Notes: a model not told the origin generated them from the letters alone. Positions 34,898 through 43,714 are shown, numbered from the stretch's first letter. The stretch: 64,000 nucleotides of DNA from JASSUD01 sp031963445 (GCA_031963445.1 JASSUH010000001.1:682001-746000); one strand, 5' to 3'. Made by a program: numbers and translations.

Positions 34898-35312
34898 TTT
34901 TTGTCTCCGTCTATTTATTTTTATGTCTTAAAAATAATTAAAACTTATTTGGTTAATTAATAAATTTGTCCCAATCACTTTTTAAGGGACAAATTAAAAC
35001 TAAAGCTGGAACTGAAATTGAACAAAAAGTATGGTTGATACCGTGCAATTCAACATTGAGCGTTGTTTAATTTTTTTAGAGAGTGATTTACTCAGCGCTA
35101 TCTCTATCTAGATAGGTATTGTTTGCAGGTTCTTCAGCGTTTTCTCTGAGATGAAGATAGAAGAGAGCGGGCTCCTCAATCGCAATATCTGCAGAAATTC
35201 TCAGCTACAGTTAACTTTGCTAACGGACATATTGCTAGGACTATAAAGCGAGTCTCGCTTATCGACTTGTTATGCCAACCTATCTGACGCATCTGCGTTG
35301 CAGATAATTTTT
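34898..35312. other. Gene-free AT-rich region
   Basis: About 415 bp upstream of the 650-residue orphan, without a coding sequence I can support. It probably holds that gene's promoter; a short palindrome CTATCTAGATAG lies near 35104. Confidence 0.4.
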
Positions 35313-35438
35313 AGGAACCTCTGCAAAATCTCTTGGGCGGCAGGATGATCAACTGAGACCTGCCTTTTTTTACGTTGGGTACTCTTTGTATTGGCAGCAA
35401 AGGCATGCCTGGCCCTTGGGGATTTGCAGAGGTTCCTT
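35313..35438. repeat. C-family palindromic repeat
   Basis: AGGAACCTCTGCAAA and TTTGCAGAGGTTCCT are perfect inverted ends. The middle contains TGTATTGGCAGCAAAGGCAT, the core shared with D and the B/C chimera. Confidence 0.8.
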
Positions 35439-35639
35439 AGTGGTGACTAGCGAAAGTCTGGATTTTGCCTTTTTATCGATTAGGCTGGTGGCTTTGGGTG
35501 CCAAAAAATAGATAAGAAAAACCTTATATTTAGGCTGCTTGCTTTGCATGCCAGAGGGTATTTGCCGTCACTTAGAGCTCAAGAAAAAGGCGTGCTAACA
35601 TGCGCCCTTTATCTATTTGGCGGCAAAGGGTTCTTAGTT

Positions 35640-36584
35640 ATGTCAGTTGTGCTGCCTCGTAAACTTGTTATTGCTTCGCGGCAAAGTCGGCTGGCTTTAT
35701 GGCAGGCTGAGTATGTGCAGCGTGCGCTGCAGCATTTATATCCAGCGGCAGAAATTAGCATTCTTGGTCTAACTACACGCGGCGATCAAATTCTTGATCG
35801 TCCTTTGTCACAAGTGGGTGGCAAAGGGCTTTTTGTTAAAGAGCTAGAAAACGCATTGGCTGATGGACGTGCAGATTTGGCCGTGCATTCTTTAAAGGAT
35901 GTACCGGTAGAATTGCCAGCAGACTTTGCGCTGACCGCTATTCTTGAGCGTGGTCTACCTTACGATGCCTTTATCTCCCCAACTTTCGATAGTCTGGCCA
36001 GCTTGCCAGCAGGTAGCGTAGTTGGCACCTCAAGTTTGCGCCGTGAAGCGATGCTGCGCGCGCGTTATCCGCATATATTAGTTCGGCCGCTGCGCGGCAA
36101 TATTGGGACCCGCTTAAATAAATTGGATGGGGGCGAATATAGCGCGCTTATCCTTGCTGCTGCTGGCTTAGCGCGTTTAGGTTTAGAGCAACGTATACGC
36201 GCCGTGTTAACGCCGGAGGAAAGCTTGCCAGCGGCTGGGCAAGGTGCACTGGGTATCGAAATTTGCGCGCAACGTACGGACGTGGTGCGTTGGTTAGAAC
36301 CGTTGCACCACACGCGTACCTCGTTGGCCGTAGAAGCCGAGCGTAGCGTTGCCCGTATCTTGGAAGGAAGCTGTGAAGTGCCACTAGCCGCTTTTGCAGT
36401 GTGGGAAGGCACAACGCTTTTTGTACGAGGGAGCATCGCTCTACCAGATGGAACGCGCATGCTGCAGGCGCAGATGAGGGGAGCGCCAACAACCACAGAG
36501 GAAGCCATCGCCTTAGGTCAATTAGTGGCTAATGATTTAGCGCAGCAGGGTGCGCACGAAATCATACGAAGTTTGACGCGCTAG
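35640..36584 (+). CDS. hemC: Hydroxymethylbilane synthase (porphobilinogen deaminase)
   Basis: A 314-residue enzyme joining four porphobilinogens. I take the ATG at 35640 (MSVVLPRKLVIASRQSRLALWQ) because it matches homologue N-termini; the open frame extends 32 codons upstream. LTTRGD, GGKGLFVKELE, HSLKDVP, GTSSLRREA and RPLRGNIGTRLNKLD are all present, and the cofactor-binding Cys sits in LEGSCEVPLAA (about 245). It starts the hemC-hemD-hemX-hemY run. The stop TAG at 36582-36584 is the first triplet of a B repeat. Confidence 0.97.
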   Translation: MSVVLPRKLVIASRQSRLALWQAEYVQRALQHLYPAAEISILGLTTRGDQILDRPLSQVGGKGLFVKELENALADGRADLAVHSLKDVPVELPADFALTAILERGLPYDAFISPTFDSLASLPAGSVVGTSSLRREAMLRARYPHILVRPLRGNIGTRLNKLDGGEYSALILAAAGLARLGLEQRIRAVLTPEESLPAAGQGALGIEICAQRTDVVRWLEPLHHTRTSLAVEAERSVARILEGSCEVPLAAFAVWEGTTLFVRGSIALPDGTRMLQAQMRGAPTTTEEAIALGQLVANDLAQQGAHEIIRSLTR

Positions 36585-36687
36585 GAACTTGTTTAGGCTT
36601 TCTCTAGCGCCCTTGCGCCTCCTTGCCGTACTAGTTGTACTGCCTGCGTCGGCGCAAGGCCACTAGGAAAACCCTAAACAAGTTCTA
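36582..36687. repeat. B-family repeat between hemC and hemD
   Basis: TAGGAACTTGTTTAGGC and CCTAAACAAGTTCTA ends; CTTGCCGTACTAGTTGTACTG core. It starts on the hemC stop codon and separates hemC from hemD. Confidence 0.85.
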
Positions 36688-36779
36688 AAAACCTCTCATG
36701 ATTTGTTGTCTAAAACGAAAAAGAGATTGCTTGAGCTAAACCTGGCTCTAGCCTTTGTTTTCATCAATATGCTGTCGTT

Positions 36780-37637
36780 ATGATGGATTCCAAACTTGAT
36801 TTAAAGCATACAACTGCACGGTTAGCGGTTGTGCTAACGCGCCCAGTGGGCCAAGCGCAAGATTTAGCGCAAGCGCTCGCAGCGCATGCTTTAGATACGT
36901 TTGAATTTCCTCTTATTAAGCTGCAAGCGTTAGCCCCTGATGCGGATTTGCAAACTGCTTTTTCTGCATTAGAGCGTTATGCGTTGGTCGTGTTTGTTTC
37001 GCCGAATGCGATTGAACATGCGTTTAAGCATATCCATAAGCCGTGGCCAATAGCTGTGCCAATTGGTGTGCTTGGTCCAGGCAGTGCGCGCGTACTAGCC
37101 AGCCAACATATTGCTGCACCAACGCACCGAGTGATTGCCCCCGTGGGTATTGTCGACACTACGCTGCAACAAGTACCACGTTATGATTCTGAAGCCCTGG
37201 CTTACGCGCTGGATCAAACGCTTGGCCTATCCTCTCTCAAAGACAAGCGCGTTTTAATTGTGCGCGGTAATGGCGGACGACCTTGGCTTGCCAATCGCTT
37301 GCGTAGCCATGGGGCAATCGTTGACATCGTGACTGCTTATCAACGTCTGCTTCCCACGCCAACCCCTAGTCAATGGATGCGTGTGCGTGAGCTGTTAGCG
37401 GGAAGGTCGCATGTCTGGCTGATTACCAGCTCGGAAAGCGTACGAAATTTACAAGCCTTGGCGCACATGCATTTGGAAACATCGCAACAGGCTTTATTAA
37501 AGCAAGCTCGGTTAGTCGTAACGCATGCGCGTATCGCTGAATCGGCACGTGCGTTAGGTTTTGGTACGATTACGCAAACGGCAGCAGGGGATGCATCTAT
37601 AATTCGCACATTGCTTTCTTTATTAAGCGCTTATTAA
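36780..37637 (+). CDS. hemD: Uroporphyrinogen-III synthase
   Basis: A 285-residue protein cyclising hydroxymethylbilane with ring-D inversion. The family has low similarity; recognised parts are VVLTRPVGQAQDLAQAL (16-32), VVFVSPNAIEHAF, IGVLGPGSARVL, VLIVRGNGGRPWLANRL and the C-terminal SSESVRNL. It is a stand-alone HemD followed 11 bp later by hemX, whereas a HemDX fusion is often annotated in Burkholderia. A second ATG (36783) is as likely. Gene order between hemC and hemX supports the call. Confidence 0.92.
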   Translation: MMDSKLDLKHTTARLAVVLTRPVGQAQDLAQALAAHALDTFEFPLIKLQALAPDADLQTAFSALERYALVVFVSPNAIEHAFKHIHKPWPIAVPIGVLGPGSARVLASQHIAAPTHRVIAPVGIVDTTLQQVPRYDSEALAYALDQTLGLSSLKDKRVLIVRGNGGRPWLANRLRSHGAIVDIVTAYQRLLPTPTPSQWMRVRELLAGRSHVWLITSSESVRNLQALAHMHLETSQQALLKQARLVVTHARIAESARALGFGTITQTAAGDASIIRTLLSLLSAY

Positions 37638-37648
37638 AAAATTAGAGC

Positions 37649-38701
37649 ATGACTAATTCTTCCGATCTCCCTCCTGATTCTTCAGCCACTGATAAAACCT
37701 TGAAGCCTAAACCTGCTGCCCCTGCATCGCGGCGTTGTAGGCGCTGGATTTGGGGGATATTGATTCTGCTCGTGGTGCTTGTGCCGGCAGGCGGATTTGT
37801 GCTGTATCAAAAAAATCAGCAACTGGTAAAACGGCTAGACCAACTCCAACAACACAGTGAAAGGGCCATGCTCGAAACTGAGTTGAAAACTCAGCAGGCG
37901 AATGAAATAGCACATCGGCTTGAAATACAACTGGCCCAGTTAACGAATCAATTTGCTGAAACGCAGCATCGACAACAAGCTTTTGACAATTTTTATCAGG
38001 AATTTACACGGGATAGAGAAAGCTGGACGCTGGTGGAAGTTGGGCGTGTATTGGCAGCGACCAATGAGCAGTTGCGCCTCACCAGTAATGTTCCGTTAGC
38101 GCTTCTTTCACTGAAAAGAGCGCAAGCCAGACTGGCTGTCTTTGACTCGGTTCGTGCGCGTGCTGCACGGCAGGCGATAACGCAGGATATTAAAGCGTTG
38201 CAAGCAGCCCCAGCGGTCGATTTTGTAAAATGGGTCAATTTGCTTGACGAGGCGATAGCGCAAGTTGATGAGTTACCTCTGCTGGGTGAAGCGGCTCCGT
38301 CTTTTCCTGCGGCAGCCAGCGCGGTAGCGAGCGAACAATCGCATTGGCGCGCTAACTGGGAGCAATTTAAGCAAGCTTTTGTCAAGCAATTAGCGAGTTT
38401 TGTACAAGTGCGGCCAATTGAACATGCTGACGTTATGCGTGTGGCTCCCACCGAAGGTTATTTCCTACGTGAAAATCTAAAACTGCGCTTATTATCGGCG
38501 CGCTTATCGTTGTTATCGCATAACGCAACAACCTTAAAAACCGATTTAAACATAGCTAAACAGACGCTCACGCGTTATTTCGATGTTGACGCACGTCGCA
38601 CCCAGACATTACGCGTGTTAATGGACCAGCTTGAGTCCGCCCCAGAGGCGCTTGAGTTGCCTGATTTAAGCGCAAGCCTACGTGCGCTACATCAAGAATA
38701 G
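37649..38701 (+). CDS. hemX: HemX-type membrane protein of the haem gene cluster
   Basis: A 350-residue protein with an N-terminal cytoplasmic Pro-rich stretch, one transmembrane segment (about 31-54, IWGILILLVVLVPAGGFVLYQ) and a long periplasmic coiled-coil (about 55-115) and helical domain. This is the HemX/uroporphyrin-III C-methyltransferase-like family, which has no methyltransferase motif despite the name. The role in haem synthesis is not established; it is thought to organise or regulate the pathway. It lies between hemD and hemY. Confidence 0.9.
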   Translation: MTNSSDLPPDSSATDKTLKPKPAAPASRRCRRWIWGILILLVVLVPAGGFVLYQKNQQLVKRLDQLQQHSERAMLETELKTQQANEIAHRLEIQLAQLTNQFAETQHRQQAFDNFYQEFTRDRESWTLVEVGRVLAATNEQLRLTSNVPLALLSLKRAQARLAVFDSVRARAARQAITQDIKALQAAPAVDFVKWVNLLDEAIAQVDELPLLGEAAPSFPAAASAVASEQSHWRANWEQFKQAFVKQLASFVQVRPIEHADVMRVAPTEGYFLRENLKLRLLSARLSLLSHNATTLKTDLNIAKQTLTRYFDVDARRTQTLRVLMDQLESAPEALELPDLSASLRALHQE

Positions 38702-38788
38702 TGTTCCCCTTTGGAAAAGTATCTCCTCAAATTGGAGGCATGCATACGCCATTGACGTCTCAACGGTGTATGAAGCGGAGTTAAAAAA

Positions 38789-39979
38789 ATGGCAATTCGG
38801 AAATTGATATGGCTAGCTTTGTTGTTCACTAGTGCAGTAGCACTAGCGATAGCTGGCCAGCTGGATACAGGGCATGTGGTAATTGTTTATGCCTCGCACC
38901 GCATAGATGTGGCGCTTAATTTTTTCGTCGTCGCATTGCTTTTAACCTTTTTTGCGTTGTATGCGCTAATTTGGCTATTCAATAAGATATGGCAAATGCC
39001 CAAGCTAATCGCTGCGCTCCATGCTCGCAGGCAAATCGAGAAAGCGCAGGGCGCATTGCGCGAGAGTCTGAGGGAGTTATTCGCAGGCCGCTTTACCCGC
39101 GCAGAAAAAGCGGCACAGCGCGCTTTATCGAATGCTAAAAACCAGTCAGTAGCGAGTTTGATTGGCGCCAGCGCAGCGCATCGGCTACATGAATATGCGC
39201 GCCGCGACGAATGGCTAAAACAGGTGCACGGAGCAAAATGGCAGACTGCGCGCTCGTTAGCTCACGCTGAAATGCTCGCCGAAGTAGGGGACGCCGAAGG
39301 TGCGCTCGCAGCATTGGAGGAAATCCCGGTACAAGATGCACGGCGCATCCACGCGCAACGGATTGCCTTACGTGCTCATCAACAACTGAAGCACTGGCCA
39401 GATGTGTTGCGTATTGTTCGCGCATTAGAGAAACGAGGCGTGCTTGAAGCAGCGACTGCCTCGCGTTTGCGCCAACTCGCTGCAGAAAATTTATTAAGCG
39501 AACGTCGTTATAACCCACAAGCGTTACTTAACTGTTGGCAAGCGCTACCTGCGAGCGAGCGTCATGCACCAAGAGTGGCTGACTTTGCGGCCGAGCTACA
39601 TATCTCGCTGCAAGCCTATAAAAAAGCACAGCAAATTATTGAAGAAGCGCTTGCTAGTCAGTGGGATGCTCGTTTATTGCGCCGCTATCCTGAATGTGCG
39701 GGTGCAGATCCAATGCCGCTGATTGAGCAGGCTGAAACATGGCGCGCTAAGCATCCAGATGATCCAGCGCTGCTTTTTGCATTGGCTCAGTTATGTGTGC
39801 AACAGCAATTGTGGGGCAAGGCACAAGCTTTCTTTGAAGCTGCGCTTAAATTCACCAGCGATGATCAGCCGCTGCAAAAAGAGCTGCATTGCGCATTGGC
39901 TCGTTTACATGAAGAACTAGGTCACCACAACGAAGCGAGTCAGCACTATAGAGCAAGCGCACTCGGGGAACCTGTTTAG
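38789..39979 (+). CDS. hemY: HemY-type TPR membrane protein of haem biosynthesis
   Basis: A 396-residue protein with two N-terminal membrane segments (LIWLALLFTSAVALAIAG and LNFFVVALLLTFFALYALIWL) and a tetratricopeptide-like helical C-terminus (for example ALLFALAQLCVQQQLWGKAQAFFEAAL split over its repeat). It is the proteobacterial HemY/HemY_N family, not protoporphyrinogen oxidase. The final residues EPV and the TAG stop come from a B-repeat end (GAACCTGTTTAG), as in nadC. It follows hemX by 87 bp. Confidence 0.92.
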   Translation: MAIRKLIWLALLFTSAVALAIAGQLDTGHVVIVYASHRIDVALNFFVVALLLTFFALYALIWLFNKIWQMPKLIAALHARRQIEKAQGALRESLRELFAGRFTRAEKAAQRALSNAKNQSVASLIGASAAHRLHEYARRDEWLKQVHGAKWQTARSLAHAEMLAEVGDAEGALAALEEIPVQDARRIHAQRIALRAHQQLKHWPDVLRIVRALEKRGVLEAATASRLRQLAAENLLSERRYNPQALLNCWQALPASERHAPRVADFAAELHISLQAYKKAQQIIEEALASQWDARLLRRYPECAGADPMPLIEQAETWRAKHPDDPALLFALAQLCVQQQLWGKAQAFFEAALKFTSDDQPLQKELHCALARLHEELGHHNEASQHYRASALGEPV

Positions 39980-40000
39980 GCTTTCCCTAGCGCCGCCTTA
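39967..40000. repeat. B-family left-half fragment at the hemY 3' end
   Basis: GGAACCTGTTTAGGCTTTCC then CTAGCGCCGCCTTAATG; no right arm follows. It supplies the hemY stop codon, and ppa starts 39 bp later. Confidence 0.7.
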
Positions 40001-40038
40001 ATGATCATTTATCAACCATTTTTTAGTACAAAATACCG

Positions 40039-40575
40039 ATGAACTTAGACCGCGTGCCTGCCGGCAATTCTCTGCCTGATACCTTTAACGTCATTATCGA
40101 AATTCCTGCGCAAAGCGAGCCTGTGAAATATGAGGCTGATAAAGAGCTTGGCTTATTAGTCGTAGATCGTTTTATCGGCACCGGCATGCGCTATCCAGCC
40201 AACTATGGCTTTATCCCGCAAACGTTGGCTAATGATGGTGACCCAGTTGATGTGTTAGTGATTACGCCATTCCCGTTGTTGTCTGGTTCACTCGTGCGTG
40301 CGCGTGCGTTAGGCATGCTAAAAATGACGGATGAATCAGGTTGCGATGCAAAATTGATCGCCGTACCGTTACCTAAAGTTTGTCCGATGACAGCTTCGAT
40401 GAATTCGTTAGACGATGTGCCTGACTATCTAAAAGACCAAATCAAACATTTCTTTGAACAATACAAAGCGCTTGAAAAAGGTAAATGGGTCCAAGTTGAA
40501 GGCTGGTTAGGCATCGATGCCGCGCATCAAGAAATTATGGAAGGGATAGAAAATTACAAAAAAGGGCAAGCCTAA
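40039..40575 (+). CDS. ppa: Inorganic pyrophosphatase
   Basis: A 178-residue family I soluble pyrophosphatase. The conserved metal/phosphate block is NYGFIPQTLANDGDPVDVLV (about 54-73) with the DxDPxD signature, preceded by KELGLLVVDRFIG. It hydrolyses PPi released by biosynthesis, including from nearby pathway enzymes. Length is normal. The gene follows hemY, the usual Burkholderia order. Its stop codon TAA (40573-40575) is the first part of an A repeat. Confidence 0.97.
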   Translation: MNLDRVPAGNSLPDTFNVIIEIPAQSEPVKYEADKELGLLVVDRFIGTGMRYPANYGFIPQTLANDGDPVDVLVITPFPLLSGSLVRARALGMLKMTDESGCDAKLIAVPLPKVCPMTASMNSLDDVPDYLKDQIKHFFEQYKALEKGKWVQVEGWLGIDAAHQEIMEGIENYKKGQA

Positions 40576-40759
40576 GAACTTGTTCACGATCTCTAAGCAG
40601 AAGGCTGTGAGAGATGCTTGGTAGGCATGGGGTTTCGTATTTAATTCAATGCGCCACCCCACCTACGAAACATGCCAAAAAATTGTAGGTTGGGGTGACG
40701 AAGGAACCCCAACATTACGGCCTTAAGGGTGATTGCTGGAGATGATGAACAGGTTCTAA
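40573..40759. repeat. A-family repeat with AT insert in the left arm
   Basis: Begins TAAGAACTTGTTCACGATCT at the ppa stop; the left inner arm is degenerate and carries GTATTTAATTCAATG, while the right arm GGGGTGACGAAGGAACCCC is intact. Ends GATGATGAACAGGTTCTAA. Confidence 0.8.
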
Positions 40760-40863
40760 GAACCTGTTTAGGCTTTCCCTGACCCCCTCTCGCCGCCTTG
40801 CCCTACTAGTTGTACTGGCAACAAAGGTATACCAAGTCCTTGGGATTATGCAGAGATTCCTTA
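40757..40863. repeat. Chimeric repeat: B left half joined to C/D core and C right end
   Basis: Starts TAAGAACCTGTTTAGGCTTT (B) and continues CTTGCCCTACTAGTTGTACT, then GGCAACAAAGGTATACC and ends ATTATGCAGAGATTCCTTA (C). The two ends are not complementary to each other. Confidence 0.7.
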
Positions 40864-40909
40864 ACTTGTCATCAAACTGCCTATCACTGCGCTTTGAAAC
40901 TATCAAACA

Positions 40910-42583
40910 ATGAACACCCGTTTGGCGCTTGCCCAAATCAATTGCACGGTTGGCGATTTCGCTGGCAATAGCGAAAAAATTCTTGTTGCTGCGCGTCAGG
41001 CACAGCAGCAGGGCGCACGCATATTAATGACACCAGAACTAGCGCTATCTGGTTACCCACCTGAAGATCGGCTACTGCGCGCAGATTTTTATCTGCAGAG
41101 TGCTAACGCGCTTAAAGCACTAGCCGAGCGCTTAACTGCGTTGCCAGACTTGTATGTGATCGTCGGCCACCCCCACCGTTTCAACGCGAGCGACATGCTA
41201 CCGATAGTGAGCAATGCGCCGCCGCAAGATACATTTAATGCAGCGTCAGTATTGCTCAACGGCGAAATCCTGGGAACCTATTGCAAGCAAGCTTTGCCTA
41301 ATACCACGGTATTCGATGAGCGGCGGTATTTTGCTGCTGGTAATAAACCTTTTGTATTGACAGTTGACGGCGTCAACTACGGCTTATTGATCTGCGAAGA
41401 TAGTTGGACGCCAGCGGTAGCGTTGCAAGCAAAAGCCGCCGGTGCACAAGTGCTGTTGGTGCTGAATGGCTCGCCTTATCATTTGGATAAAGTCGATTTG
41501 CGCCATCAAATATTGCGCGCGCGCGTTGATGAAACCGGTTTGCCCATCGTCTATTTAAATTTAGTGGGTGCTCAAGATGAGTTAGTTTTTGATGGCGCTT
41601 CATTTGCACTAGATAGGCTGGGCAAATTGCTAATGCAAATGCCGCAATTTGAAGAAGAGGTGGCACTGCTTGAATTCGCGCAAGGTGTACCACAGCCTGC
41701 GCAGGTCGTCCCTCTCTCTTCATTAGAAGGACAGGTGTATGCCGCGCTTGTGCTGGGCGTGCGCGATTATTGTCGTAAAAATGGCTTTAAGCACGTGCTG
41801 ATTGGTCTCTCGGGTGGTGTTGATTCAGCCCTAACGTTAGCCATTGCTTGCGATGCATTAGGTTGCGAGGCAGTGCGCGCAGTAATGATGCCTTCACGTT
41901 ACACCGCAGATATCTCACTAGTTGATGCCCTCGAGATGGCGACGCGCTTAGGTGTGCGCTATGACGAAATTGCTATTCCCCCTCTAATCGACGCATTTCA
42001 TGCTTCATTAGCTCGAGAGTTTGAAGGCTTGCCTGAAGACCAAACCGAAGAAAATCTGCAAGCACGCATCCGCGGCACTCTGCTAATGGCGTTGTCCAAC
42101 AAATACAACGCGATCGTTTTAAGCACTGGCAATAAAAGTGAAATGGCCGTTGGCTACTGCACACTGTATGGTGATATGGCAGGGGGATTTGCGGTGCTTA
42201 AAGATATCGCCAAGACTTTAGTCTATCGCTTATGTCATTACCGTAATACAAGCGCAGACTTTGCTACGCATAACATCATTCCCGAGCGCATTTTGACCCG
42301 TGCGCCATCGGCCGAGCTGCGTGCGAACCAAACCGACCAAGACAGCTTGCCCCCCTATGAAATACTTGATGACATTGTGCAGAGGTATGTAGAAGAAAAC
42401 CAAACGGTTAAGCAAATCATAGCGGCAGGTTATCAGCCAGCCGACGTGGAGCGAGTGATTACATTGATTCATAGAAATGAATACAAACGCCGCCAAGCTC
42501 CACCAGGAACCCGCATCACCCCGCGCGCTTTTGGACGTGATTGGCGTTATCCAATAAGTGCCCACTACCTGAAGGCTAACTGA
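40910..42583 (+). CDS. nadE: Glutamine-dependent NAD+ synthetase
   Basis: A 557-residue two-domain enzyme. The N-terminal nitrilase-type glutaminase carries the catalytic Glu43 (TPELALSGYPPEDRLL), a central Lys, and Cys in LLICEDSW (about 160). The C-terminal ATP-pyrophosphatase domain has GLSGGVDSALTLAIA (from about 299) and STGNKSEMAVGY. It amidates nicotinate adenine dinucleotide, the last step of NAD synthesis, consistent with nadA and nadC nearby. Length and arrangement are normal. The TGA stop touches the C repeat. Confidence 0.97.
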   Translation: MNTRLALAQINCTVGDFAGNSEKILVAARQAQQQGARILMTPELALSGYPPEDRLLRADFYLQSANALKALAERLTALPDLYVIVGHPHRFNASDMLPIVSNAPPQDTFNAASVLLNGEILGTYCKQALPNTTVFDERRYFAAGNKPFVLTVDGVNYGLLICEDSWTPAVALQAKAAGAQVLLVLNGSPYHLDKVDLRHQILRARVDETGLPIVYLNLVGAQDELVFDGASFALDRLGKLLMQMPQFEEEVALLEFAQGVPQPAQVVPLSSLEGQVYAALVLGVRDYCRKNGFKHVLIGLSGGVDSALTLAIACDALGCEAVRAVMMPSRYTADISLVDALEMATRLGVRYDEIAIPPLIDAFHASLAREFEGLPEDQTEENLQARIRGTLLMALSNKYNAIVLSTGNKSEMAVGYCTLYGDMAGGFAVLKDIAKTLVYRLCHYRNTSADFATHNIIPERILTRAPSAELRANQTDQDSLPPYEILDDIVQRYVEENQTVKQIIAAGYQPADVERVITLIHRNEYKRRQAPPGTRITPRAFGRDWRYPISAHYLKAN

Positions 42584-42699
42584 TGGAATCTCTGCATAAA
42601 CCCTTAGCAGCAGTATTGCTAACTAATGTCTTACGGCAAGACTAATGTACTGTCTAGCCACGGCATTCGTTGGTATGAGGGTTATGCAGAGATTCCATA
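42584..42699. repeat. C-family palindromic repeat after nadE
   Basis: TGGAATCTCTGCATAAACCC and GGGTTATGCAGAGATTCCA are inverted ends. The core CTTACGGCAAGACTAATGTA is degenerate. The element starts at the base after the nadE stop codon. Confidence 0.8.
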
Positions 42700-42734
42700 A
42701 CACGTTGAGCGTAGTGAAGATTAAGAACATAGTA

Positions 42735-42917
42735 TTAGCGCGCTGCAGCTGCAATAGTTTCACCTTCCTTGGTCAAGATCGTATTTTGAGCTTGTTGTAA
42801 GCTGTTTTTAAAATTCAACAGAGCGACTCTTTCTGAAACTACTGCACCAAGCTTCGCGTATTGCTCTATTTTTTCTAGCGCCTTATCAGCGATCGATTCA
42901 GGACTTTCAACACCCAT
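42735..42917 (-). CDS. Small helical protein of the sctD locus (60 aa), candidate secretion subunit
   Basis: A 60-residue, entirely helix-prone protein without signal or membrane segment (SIADKALEKIEQYAKLGA then VALLNFKNSLQQAQNTIL). An AGGGG sequence lies 8 bases before its ATG. Size and helical-hairpin layout resemble type III needle/filament subunits or their small co-chaperones (SctF, SctE types), but I cannot assign it. It is the last gene of the minus-strand run that begins with sctD. Confidence 0.55.
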   Translation of the reverse strand: MGVESPESIADKALEKIEQYAKLGAVVSERVALLNFKNSLQQAQNTILTKEGETIAAAAR

Positions 42918-42980
42918 ATCATTCCCCTAAGTAAAAAATAGATAACTGCATAAGTTTGATATGTGGCAGGTGAAGCTTAT

Positions 42981-43145
42981 TTACCCTTTAGCCGCCTCTT
43001 CGATCATACGACCTGATCGATTTAGCATGCTGTTCTCTGCTTGCACCACATACATCATAAAACTCAACATTGCTACAGTGCTGGAAAGAGCCATCCCCAT
43101 CGCACTGATTCCAAATATACCGCCCATACCTGCACCTATACTCAT
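42981..43145 (-). CDS. 54-residue small membrane/pilus-like protein of the sctD locus
   Basis: Translation from the ATG at 43145 gives 54 residues starting MSIGAGMGGIFGISAMG and ending MIEEAAKG. An ideal AAGGAG lies at 43152-43157 (6-base spacing). The Gly/Met-rich first half and a hydrophobic stretch to about residue 35 are followed by a polar helix (QAENSMLNRSGRMIEEA). It lies between two other small genes downstream of sctD on the same strand. It may be a needle, inner rod or pilin-like subunit; no family match is claimed. It is easily overlooked because of its size. Confidence 0.6.
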   Translation of the reverse strand: MSIGAGMGGIFGISAMGMALSSTVAMLSFMMYVVQAENSMLNRSGRMIEEAAKG

Positions 43146-43188
43146 ACTTTTCTCCTTAGTTAAGTTATCTGTGCCGATCCAGTATGCT

Positions 43189-43294
43189 TAGAACTTGTTT
43201 AGGCTTTCCCTGGCGCCCTTGCGCCGCCTTGCCGTACTAGTTTGTACTGTCTGCGTCGGCGCAAGGCCACCAGGGAAAGCCTAAACAAGTTCTA
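43189..43294. repeat. B-family palindromic repeat inside the sctD locus
   Basis: TTAGAACTTGTTTAGGC and GCCTAAACAAGTTCTA ends with CTTGCGCCGCCTTGCCGTAC inner stem. It separates the 102-residue gene from the 54-residue gene. Confidence 0.85.
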
Positions 43295-43300
43295 ATTAAA

Positions 43301-43357
43301 GTAGTTGTTTAGGCTTTCTCTAGCACCCCCTGGCGCCTCCTTGCCGTACTAGCTGCG
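43301..43357. repeat. B-family left-half fragment
   Basis: AGTAGTTGTTTAGGCTTTCT then GCGCCTCCTTGCCGTACTAG without a right arm; ends 3 bp before the stop of the 102-residue gene. Confidence 0.65.
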
Positions 43358-43359
43358 TG

Positions 43360-43668
43360 TTAGGAAAGCATACTGGCTCCGTTGATATTCACTGTTTGTT
43401 GAGTTAGTTGGATCAGCGTCGCAGCGCGTCCTTCTTGGTATAAATTTTCGACAATTCTTTTAGCGGCTAAGATGCCTTGATAAAGCTTGGCAAGGTTTGC
43501 GCTATCCATTTGCGAAGTACTCGTTTGCGCTAAATCTGAGATCTCTTGCGCGGCTTCACTAAGGGCAGCAGATAGCGAATCAATGCTTTCCTTATCGAGC
43601 GTTACTGCGGTAGGGTTATTTCGTAAAGCTATAAATTTTTTAGCCTCTTTCTCTATCGCTTCATACAT
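43360..43668 (-). CDS. Helical protein directly after sctD (102 aa), candidate type III secretion component
   Basis: From the ATG at 43668 (MYEAIEKEAKKF), which has AAGGGA 7 bases upstream, the protein is 102 residues; an in-frame GTG at 43725 that overlaps sctD would add 19 residues. It is almost all helix (DSLSAALSEAAQEISDLA; LAKLYQGILAAKRIVENLYQ) with no signal or membrane segment. Position right after sctD and size fit a small T3SS component such as an inner rod, needle or chaperone-like protein. The sequence is too divergent for me to choose. Confidence 0.6.
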   Translation of the reverse strand: MYEAIEKEAKKFIALRNNPTAVTLDKESIDSLSAALSEAAQEISDLAQTSTSQMDSANLAKLYQGILAAKRIVENLYQEGRAATLIQLTQQTVNINGASMLS

Positions 43669-43714
43669 ACACAGTTCCCTTTTCATTCTGTTGCTCAAGT
43701 TGCTAGCTAGTCTT

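Noticed and set aside
42961..43191. 76-codon plus-strand frame
   Set aside because: It is the opposite strand of the better supported 54-residue gene, which has a perfect ribosome binding site.
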